This document shows, one piece after another, positions 5,578 through 11,273 of a DNA stretch of 15,331 nt. The notes beneath the pieces were generated by a model. It was not told the DNA's origin and searched no databases. It saw only the letters and a program-made list of their open reading frames with translations. The position numbers were made by a program, and so were the translations under genes. Source of the DNA: JADJVL01 sp039812765 (GTDB lineage Bacteria > Acidobacteriota > Holophagae > Holophagales > Holophagaceae); NCBI GenBank assembly GCA_039812765.1, contig JBDIBF010000068.1, positions 1-15,331 of the forward strand. Direction: 5' to 3'. How positions within the stretch are numbered: the stretch's first letter is position 1; each line of letters begins with the position of its first letter.

Positions 5578-8022
5578 TCAGTTGACCGTGATGAGGGAGT
5601 TCACCCACCGCCCGGTGATGGGGTTGGCCCCGACCAGGAATCGGCCGCCCTGGATGAGGACCGGCGCGTTGCCCAGGTTCTGGCCCTCGAGCTCGAGGAT
5701 CACCAGGGTCCCGCTGTCGGCCCCCGTGCCGTTGCGCTTGAAGCTGAGCTTCAGGGTCCCGTCCGGGGCGTTGGTCCGGGTGAGGTCGCCGCCGTCGGTG
5801 GTCAGGTAGTCGCTGGCGGTGACCCCCACCACCCGCAGCTTGGGGTCCACCCGCAGGTCGATGCTCCCCCCGGTGATGCCCTTCCCGCCGCTGACCTGGA
5901 GGTTCAGCTTGATCCTCTCCCCCTTGGCGATGGTCTCGGAAAGGGGCGAGAGGAACATCACCAGGTCCGGGCTCTCGGTCGCGGGAGGCTCCGGCTTCTT
6001 GCCGTCCCCGGGCTTCGCCGGATCGGCGGCCTTGGAACCTTCGGGGGAGGGCTCGGCGGGCCTGTCCTCGGGAACCGGCTTGGCGTTCGGGTTGGCGGCG
6101 GCTTCCGCGGGCTTGTCGGCGGGCTTGTCGGCGGGCTTGTCCGCGGGCTTCTCGGGGGCCTTGTCCGCAGGCTTGTCCGCGGTCCGCTCGGCGGGCTTCT
6201 CGGGGGCCTTGTCCGCCATGGGCTCGACGGCCTTGGGCTTGGCGGGCTTCCTGGGGCCGAAGGGCCCTTCCTGGCTGGTGGCGCGGTCGGGATCGAACTC
6301 CCTGAAGTCCTCGGCGGTGAGGTTCGGACGGCGCACCTGCACGGCGCGGATGGTGAGGATGACGTCGGTCTTGGCGCGGTTGCGGCGGGTGTTGCTCAGC
6401 AGTTTGCCGATGACGGGGATGTCGCTGAGGCCCCAGATCCCCTGCAGGCTCTTCTGCTCCTCGTCCTTCAGCAGCCCGCCGAACACCGCGGTCTCGCCGT
6501 CTCGCAGGCGGGCCTGGGTCTTGATCTCCCGCTGGCCGAGGTCGGGCCGGCCCTGCTGGGAGCCCGCCTTCAGGGTGGTGACCTTCGACTCGATCTTGAG
6601 GGTGATGTCACCGTTGTGGTGGACCCGGGGCTCGACGGTGATCTTCACGCCGACGTCCTCGTAGGAGAACTGCGTCTGGGTGGCGCCGGTGAGCACGGAG
6701 CTACCGATGCCGCCGATCTGGCCCGCGGTGGTGCCGCCCACGCCGCCGATGCCGCCGATGGAACTCTGGGTGGTGCTGATCTTCTCGCCGATGTTGACCT
6801 CCCCCTTCTCGCCGCTGATGACGCGCACGTTGGGACTCGCCACGAGCTTGGCGTCGCCGCTGTTCTTCAGCGCGTCCAGGGCCAGGCTGGGGAAGAGGAA
6901 CTTCAGGTCGGACTTGCTGATGCGGATGGCGCCCTTGTTCTGGTTGGGCAGGTTCAGGTTTCCGTCGAGGGTGGCGCCCAGGCGGTAGACGCCGGTGCCC
7001 GACGCCGCGTCCTGCAGGCTGATGACCGGCAGCAGGCCCACCTGTTCCAGGCTGCTCTCGGTGACCTCCATCAGCTCGAGGTAGACCATGACCTCGGGCT
7101 TGGCCTTGTCGAGCTGGTTGACGATGCGGTTGGCCACCGTGAGCTCGTTCGGCTTGGCCTTCACCGTGATCGCGTTGAGGCGCTTGTCGGGGAAGACCTT
7201 GAGCTGAGGGATCAGGGTCGTCAGCACCTGCCGCACCCCGTCCACGTCCGCGTTGTTCAGGTAGTAGGTCTTGATGAGCTGGTTCTCATAGAGCTCGCGG
7301 TTCTGCGGGGTGTTCTTGAAGATCATCAGGGTGTTGGGGTCCAGCACCTTGTAGAACAGGTCGTTCTGCAGCATCAGGGTGTCGAGGGCCCGCTGGAAGG
7401 TGAGACCGCGGAGGTCGATGGAGACCTGCATGTCGGTGAAGGAGCTGTGGGGGATGATGTTCACCCCGGCGGCCTTGCTCAGGACGGAGAAGATGTCCTT
7501 GAGGCTCGTCTTCCGGGTGAAGTTGAGGTCGATCCCCTCCATGGACCGGGGATTGAGCTGCAGGGCGCGGGAGGTCTCGGCCTTGGCCTTCTGGGTCTCG
7601 ATGTCCTCGTCGGTCTCCTCCGCCGCGCGCTTGTTGGCGGCGTCGCTCTCCAGGTTGGCCAGCCACTCCTGGGCCACGGCGTTGTTCGGGTCCAGGACCA
7701 GGGCCCGGCGGACCTCCTGCATGACGGCGTCGTTCTGCCCGCGGCGCTCGGCCTCCCGGGCCTTCTCCAGGTGGTGTTCCGCGGCGAGGGGGGCCGCGCG
7801 GCGGTAGCCGATCTTCGCCTTCACGTTCTGCGGATCGATCTGGAGCAGGTCCCGGTAGGCGCTGGCGGCCTCCTCGTAGCGCCCCTCGCTGAAGGCCTGG
7901 TTGGCCTTGTGCAGGGCGCACCCGAGGCTGAGGGAGAGGGCGAGGGCCGCGGCGGCCGAGGCCGCCAGGCGGGGGAGGCGCCGGGCCTTGGTGGGAGGGT
8001 TCGTCAGGGGCTTCGGGTGCAT
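5578..8022 (-). CDS. pilQ: PilQ/GspD-like secretin with TPR repeats and C-terminal cohesin-like domain
   Basis: An 814-residue outer-membrane secretin, the gated pore for pili or secreted substrates. The N-terminus is a signal sequence ending LSLGC (Cys35), a slightly non-canonical lipobox. TPR-like repeats span about 39-118 (FSEGRYEEAASAYRDLLQID; VRRALVLDPNNAVAQEWLA). An STN/N0 domain starts near 164, followed by an N1-type repeat, with the secretin core at about 320-570 (VASPNVRVISGEKG, YEDVGVKITVEPRV, RDGETAVFGGLLKDEEQ, LSDIPVIGKLLSNT). A Lys/Pro/Ala linker with DKPA repeats follows (about 605-650). Residues about 684-814 look like a type I cohesin fold: FLSPLSETIAKGERIKLNLQVSGG, IDLRVDPKLRVVGVT, GTLKLSFKR, GTLVILELEG. 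The ATG at 8022 is preferred because an upstream extension in the same frame would overlap the pilP-like gene and lacks a signal peptide. It is fifth in the operon. Confidence 0.92.
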   Translation of the reverse strand: MHPKPLTNPPTKARRLPRLAASAAAALALSLSLGCALHKANQAFSEGRYEEAASAYRDLLQIDPQNVKAKIGYRRAAPLAAEHHLEKAREAERRGQNDAVMQEVRRALVLDPNNAVAQEWLANLESDAANKRAAEETDEDIETQKAKAETSRALQLNPRSMEGIDLNFTRKTSLKDIFSVLSKAAGVNIIPHSSFTDMQVSIDLRGLTFQRALDTLMLQNDLFYKVLDPNTLMIFKNTPQNRELYENQLIKTYYLNNADVDGVRQVLTTLIPQLKVFPDKRLNAITVKAKPNELTVANRIVNQLDKAKPEVMVYLELMEVTESSLEQVGLLPVISLQDAASGTGVYRLGATLDGNLNLPNQNKGAIRISKSDLKFLFPSLALDALKNSGDAKLVASPNVRVISGEKGEVNIGEKISTTQSSIGGIGGVGGTTAGQIGGIGSSVLTGATQTQFSYEDVGVKITVEPRVHHNGDITLKIESKVTTLKAGSQQGRPDLGQREIKTQARLRDGETAVFGGLLKDEEQKSLQGIWGLSDIPVIGKLLSNTRRNRAKTDVILTIRAVQVRRPNLTAEDFREFDPDRATSQEGPFGPRKPAKPKAVEPMADKAPEKPAERTADKPADKAPEKPADKPADKPADKPAEAAANPNAKPVPEDRPAEPSPEGSKAADPAKPGDGKKPEPPATESPDLVMFLSPLSETIAKGERIKLNLQVSGGKGITGGSIDLRVDPKLRVVGVTASDYLTTDGGDLTRTNAPDGTLKLSFKRNGTGADSGTLVILELEGQNLGNAPVLIQGGRFLVGANPITGRWVNSLITVN
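6107..6217 (-). repeat. 12-bp-period tandem repeat encoding the D/E-K-P-A linker of the secretin
   Basis: About nine imperfect 12-bp units (for example GCGGGCTTGTCG on the plus strand) encode ADKP, PEKP and ERTADK type units between the secretin core and the cohesin-like domain. The array is in frame (a multiple of 3), so unit gain or loss would alter linker length without disrupting the reading frame. Confidence 0.75.
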
Positions 8023-8050
8023 GGTTCCGTCCGGGTTCGTGGCGGGAGGA

Positions 8051-8734
8051 TCAGAATTCGTTGGAGACGGCGGGCTGGCCGAAGGCGCCGGCCGCGCCGC
8101 CGCCGTCGCGGGCCTCGAGGGTGTGCCGCAGGTCGGCGTATTTGATGTTCTGGAAGACGGCACTCTTCTCGGAGAACTGAACCAGCTTCCAGCGCGGGTT
8201 CGCCATGTCGCCGACATGGAGCGTGACGGCCTCCTCGCCCTTCATGAAGGCGGCCATGAGGCCGGACGACTTGGACCCCAGGTAGCCGAGGTAGCGGAGC
8301 TGCTGGGGCTTCTGGGCCACCTCCGACTCCCGCGCCGCGGCCTCGGCCTGGGCCGCGAGTTCCTCGGGCGTGGGGGGCGGGGGCGGCGGAGGCGGCGGGG
8401 GAGGGGGCGGCGGAGGCGGCGGCGGTCCGTCGAAGAGGAAGAGGTCGCGGCGCATCTTCTCCTCGCCGGGCAGCTCTCCGGCCTTGCCCAGGACCGCGAT
8501 GTCCGGGAGTGCGTTCAGGGCCTGGGCCTGGCGGCTGTCGAGGGCCGAGGGCGTGGCGCCCGAGGGAACCGCTGGCCGGGCGGCCTTCTTCTTCGGCGTG
8601 TCCGGCGCGAAGAGCAGCCAGCCGCAGCCCGCCGCGACGAGGACGAAGACCGCGGTGGCCGCCTGAGTCTTGCGGTTGGTCCTCAGTTCCTCGAGGAAGG
8701 CCTTGGCGTCCATGCCGCCGGTGGAAGGGCTCAT
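8051..8734 (-). CDS. pilP: PilP-like pilus assembly protein with an 18-proline tract
   Basis: This 227-residue protein sits in the pilP position between pilO and the secretin. A cytoplasmic N-terminus is followed by a hydrophobic segment (about 23-42, AATAVFVLVAAGCGWLLF) that is probably a membrane anchor; VAAGC is lipobox-like, but a hydrophobic stretch follows it. Residues 104-121 are 18 consecutive prolines. After an Ala/Glu-rich helix (TPEELAAQAEAAARESE), the C-terminal domain (LRYLGYLGSKSSGLMAAFMKGEEAVTLHVGDMANPRWKLVQFSEKSAVFQNI) has the small beta-domain pattern of PilP/GspC proteins that contact the secretin. ATG 8734 overlaps the pilO stop (ATGA) and has GGAGG about 4 nt upstream. A second in-frame ATG at 8713 is possible. 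The symbol rests on position and the C-terminal pattern. Confidence 0.85.
   Translation of the reverse strand: MSPSTGGMDAKAFLEELRTNRKTQAATAVFVLVAAGCGWLLFAPDTPKKKAARPAVPSGATPSALDSRQAQALNALPDIAVLGKAGELPGEEKMRRDLFLFDGPPPPPPPPPPPPPPPPPPTPEELAAQAEAAARESEVAQKPQQLRYLGYLGSKSSGLMAAFMKGEEAVTLHVGDMANPRWKLVQFSEKSAVFQNIKYADLRHTLEARDGGGAAGAFGQPAVSNEF
8372..8425 (-). repeat. Polyproline-encoding G/C tract (18 Pro codons)
   Basis: Eighteen uninterrupted proline codons use CCG, CCC and CCT in a near-repetitive order, so the plus strand reads as nearly pure G with scattered C and A. This is a low-complexity tract prone to slippage. At the protein level it would form a stiff polyproline helix between the membrane anchor and the periplasmic domain. 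Confidence 0.95.
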
Positions 8735-9318
8735 GATTCCTCCCGGGTGGATTCGACCTTCAGGTTCGGGTTCCTCCGGAAGGCGCGTAGCGTGACGCCG
8801 AGGCGGGCGCCCTCGGGGCTCTCCTCCAGCCGGGCGGCGCCGACGGCGAAGCCCTGTCCGGCGCCCTCGAGGGCGAGCATGAAGGGCTTGATGGAGGAGT
8901 AGACGCCCAGGACGGTGAACTCGACGTCGATGGACTCGAGGTCGGTGCCCTTGGAGCCTTCCCGGTTGGGCAGGCCGTACTTCACGCTCTGGAGGCGGAC
9001 CCCGTGCTTCATGGCGAGGTCGTGGAGCGTGCGGCTCATCGCCCACTGGAGCTCCCCGACGCTGCCCTTGGGCATGTCCTTCTCGAGGGACTCGAGGGCC
9101 TGGCGGCCGGCCTGGACCTTCTGGTCCACCTGCCGGTACTGCTGGAGCTCCACCTGCTGCCGCGCGAGGGCGGCCTGGGCGTCGCGGACCGCCACGCGAG
9201 TGCTGGCGAGCTCGTCGGAGGCCATGGGGAGGACGAAGACGGCCACCAGGGCCGCGAGCACCCCGAGGCCCGCGCCGGCGAAAAGGCGGATCTGGCTCTG
9301 GCGCAGCGTGGCGGTCAT
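8731..9318 (-). CDS. pilO: PilO-like type IV pilus alignment subcomplex protein
   Basis: This 195-residue protein has the PilO/GspM architecture: a short cytoplasmic N-terminus, one membrane helix (about 11-31, RLFAGAGLGVLAALVAVFVLP), then a periplasmic coiled coil (SDELASTRVAVRDAQAALARQQVELQQYRQ). A ferredoxin-like periplasmic domain follows, in which LHDLAMKHGVRLQSVKY and DVEFTVLGVYSSIKPFMLALEG match the family's secondary structure order. PilO pairs with PilN to link the cytoplasmic PilM to PilP and the secretin. The ATG at 9318 overlaps the pilN stop by 4 nt, and the stop overlaps the pilP-like ATG by 4 nt, so this stretch is translationally coupled. Primary sequence conservation in this family is low, so the call leans on position and topology. 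Confidence 0.87.
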   Translation of the reverse strand: MTATLRQSQIRLFAGAGLGVLAALVAVFVLPMASDELASTRVAVRDAQAALARQQVELQQYRQVDQKVQAGRQALESLEKDMPKGSVGELQWAMSRTLHDLAMKHGVRLQSVKYGLPNREGSKGTDLESIDVEFTVLGVYSSIKPFMLALEGAGQGFAVGAARLEESPEGARLGVTLRAFRRNPNLKVESTREES

Positions 9319-10280
9319 GGCTGGTCCCCTCCCCGGCCACCGCGTCGGCGCTCCGACGCTCCCTGGCCGGCCCGGCCCTTCCCGGCCTCCGCCTCGCGCT
9401 CCCGCCGGGCGGCGTCCAGGGCCTGGGTCTCGGCGGCCCGCACCGCTTCGATCCGGCGCCGGATCGCCTCGTTCCGCTCGGCGGGGGAGAGGTTCGACAG
9501 GTCCGGCGGCGGGCCGAGGCGCTTCTGGATGGCGCCGGCGTCCACCCCCGCCGCCGGCGCGACGGGCTTCACCACGGGTTTCACCACGGGGGCCACGGCG
9601 GGGGACACGGCGCCCTTGGCCGGGACCGGCCTGGCCACGGGGCCTGGCGGGGGTGCAGGGGCCGGGGCCGCGCCCCGCGCGTACTCCGGCTCCGGCAGGG
9701 GCTCGTAGGGCCTGGGGGTGGCGGAGGCCGGGAGCTTCACCTCGAAGTCGAGCCCGCCGCCCTGGCGCTCCGCCTCGCGCTCCAGGAGGACCTGCGCGAA
9801 GACGCCGTTCCCCTGCAGCCGCTCGATGAACTTCACTTCCGCCTCGCGGCTGCGGGCCTCTCCCTTCAGCGCGAGCTGCACGCCCTGGTCGGCGCCGCGG
9901 GTGCGCTGGATGCTCTTGACCCGAACGTCCTGGACGAGGCTCCGCTCCAGCTCCGCCGTAAGCCTGGACCAGGGGAGGCTGCGTTCCGAGAGGATGCGCT
10001 CCGCAAGGCGCCAGCGCGGCATCTCGGCGGCCACGTCCACCGCCTTCAGCCGGGCCACGAGGGTCTCCTGCTCCCGGGCCACCTTGCGGGCCTCCGCCGT
10101 GATCTGGACCTTCCGCTTCGCCTCGCGGCTCGCGGAGACGTATTTCCACCCCGCGTAGGCGGAGGTCCCCGCGAGCAGCAGGGCTCCCAGCCCCAGGGCG
10201 CCCCAGCCGAGGGCCTCGTGGTTCTGGCGCCAGAGGCTGGGCTCGGGGACGAGGTTGAGCTTGAGGACCGGGATCGCCAT
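9315..10280 (-). CDS. pilN: PilN-like type IV pilus assembly protein with long C-terminal extension
   Basis: This 321-residue protein opens with LKLNLVPEP, equivalent to the family's INLLP motif that docks onto PilM. A membrane helix (about 25-47) and a coiled coil (SREAKRKVQITAEARKVAREQETLVARL) follow. The periplasmic domain has the expected ERSLPWSRLTAELERSLVQDVRVKSIQ, a GEARSREAEVKFIERLQ segment and VFAQVLLEREAERQGGGLDFEVKL. PilN proteins are usually about 180-220 residues. Here roughly 115 more follow: a Pro/Ala/Val-rich stretch with PVVKPVVKPV, then a charged helix-prone region (SPAERNEAIRRRIEAVRAAE) ending in a basic Gly/Arg-rich tail. The ATG at 10280 shares one base with the upstream stop (TGATG). 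Identification is good; the role of the tail is unknown. Confidence 0.88.
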   Translation of the reverse strand: MAIPVLKLNLVPEPSLWRQNHEALGWGALGLGALLLAGTSAYAGWKYVSASREAKRKVQITAEARKVAREQETLVARLKAVDVAAEMPRWRLAERILSERSLPWSRLTAELERSLVQDVRVKSIQRTRGADQGVQLALKGEARSREAEVKFIERLQGNGVFAQVLLEREAERQGGGLDFEVKLPASATPRPYEPLPEPEYARGAAPAPAPPPGPVARPVPAKGAVSPAVAPVVKPVVKPVAPAAGVDAGAIQKRLGPPPDLSNLSPAERNEAIRRRIEAVRAAETQALDAARREREAEAGKGRAGQGASERRRGGRGGDQP

Positions 10281-11008
10281 CAGAGGGCCTCGGATGCGGG
10301 GATTTCGGGCTGGAGCAGGTGATGGGGCAGGCTGCCGGTGGGCCAGGCGGGCGCCCCCCAGACCCAGAGCTCCTGAGGCGAGCGGTTCTCCCGGGCCAGG
10401 AAGGCGCTGGAGGTCATCACCCGCTCGCCGAGCCACGTCTCGGGGTCCGCCGGGTCGGACCACTGGCGCAGGAGGGCGAGGTCCCGCCCCCAGGCCGCCA
10501 GGGTGCCGGTGTAGCGGCCGGCGCCGGCGGGGCAGAGGGAGAGCAGCATGCCCGGCAGGTCGCGGGTCGGCGCGAGGCGGTTGTAGAGCCAGAGCCAACG
10601 AGGCTGCAGGCGGTGGATCGTACGGCCCAGGCGGGCGGCGAGCTGGAGCCACGCGTCGCGGGTGTCCTGGGGCAGGCCGGCCACCAGGTAGGTGGCCTCC
10701 CCGACCTTGGTGGACTGCACGGCGCAGGGGACGTCCAGCGCCAGGTGCTGGGTGTAGCGCCAACGGAAGAAGGCCTCCTGGGCCTCGGCGCCCGGGGGCA
10801 GCTCGACGATGTCCCTCAGCAGCACCGCCGGGGCCCACAGGTCGTCCACGATCCAGTAGGTGGGCCCCGGGGGGAGCGCGTTCAGGGCCACCGCCAGCTG
10901 GTCCTCGTCGGGCAGCCCCTGGGCGGGCTTCGATTGGCCGGCGCCGTGCACGCGGTGGGGTTCGATCCAGAGGACGGCGGCCTCCTTGGGCCCCAGGGCG
11001 CTCAGCAT
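10280..11008 (-). CDS. Short PilM-like/GspL-like protein at the head of the pil operon
   Basis: This 242-residue protein occupies the pilM position. PilM is an actin-fold cytoplasmic protein of about 350 residues. Here the start reads LGPKEAAVLWIEPHRVHGAG, possibly a degenerate version of the family's opening strand (LGLDIGSSSVK), but I do not see clear nucleotide-binding motifs. The central FFRWRYTQHLALDVPCAVQ and RTIHRLQPRWLWLYNRLAP resemble the way PilM domains alternate strands and helices. There is no membrane segment. The ATG at 11008 is chosen over the TTG at 11101 because the added N-terminus is Pro/Arg-rich and unconvincing; however, the ATG lacks a good Shine-Dalgarno sequence and has a GC hairpin just upstream. 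The gene shares one base with pilN. The assignment is mainly positional. Confidence 0.75.
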   Translation of the reverse strand: MLSALGPKEAAVLWIEPHRVHGAGQSKPAQGLPDEDQLAVALNALPPGPTYWIVDDLWAPAVLLRDIVELPPGAEAQEAFFRWRYTQHLALDVPCAVQSTKVGEATYLVAGLPQDTRDAWLQLAARLGRTIHRLQPRWLWLYNRLAPTRDLPGMLLSLCPAGAGRYTGTLAAWGRDLALLRQWSDPADPETWLGERVMTSSAFLARENRSPQELWVWGAPAWPTGSLPHHLLQPEIPASEAL

Positions 11009-11139
11009 CGCGGGCCCCCCGGCCCGGGGCGGGTCGGCCCGGAGGCCGGTTGGCGCGGGGGAGCCTGGAGGATCGACACGGGCACTCCGAGGGAAGGGCA
11101 AAGCGGAAGAAGGCCGGAAATGCGGCAGGGCAAGGGCCT

Positions 11140-11168
11140 AGTCTATCGTCCAGGGGCTCGGCTGCCCA
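11140..11168 (-). promoter_or_regulatory. Possible promoter of the pil operon
   Basis: On the minus strand TGGGCA (11168-11163) and TAGACT (11145-11140) are separated by 17 nt, each matching the sigma-70 consensus at 4 of 6 positions. They lie in the 265-bp divergent gap between the PilM-like start (11008) and smc (11274), giving a leader of about 125 nt. I found no similarly good pair for smc on the plus strand. This is a visual match only. Confidence 0.3.
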
Positions 11169-11273
11169 GGACCGGAAGGAAGGCCGGAAGCGGGCTCCTG
11201 GAAGCTGGTATGAAGGAAAGCGGGCGGAGGTTCCTTCCCCCCGGTCCATGGCCGCTCGCAGGAAGAGGAAGGT

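Noticed and set aside
5398..8145. A 915-codon plus-strand frame opposite the secretin gene
   Set aside because: Low-complexity Gly/Val/Leu translation with no family resemblance; the minus-strand secretin is unambiguous.
8023..8217. N-terminal extension of the secretin to an upstream start at 8217
   Set aside because: The extension would overlap the PilP-like coding region by over 160 bp and is Ser/Pro/Arg-rich. The ATG at 8022 begins directly before a signal sequence.
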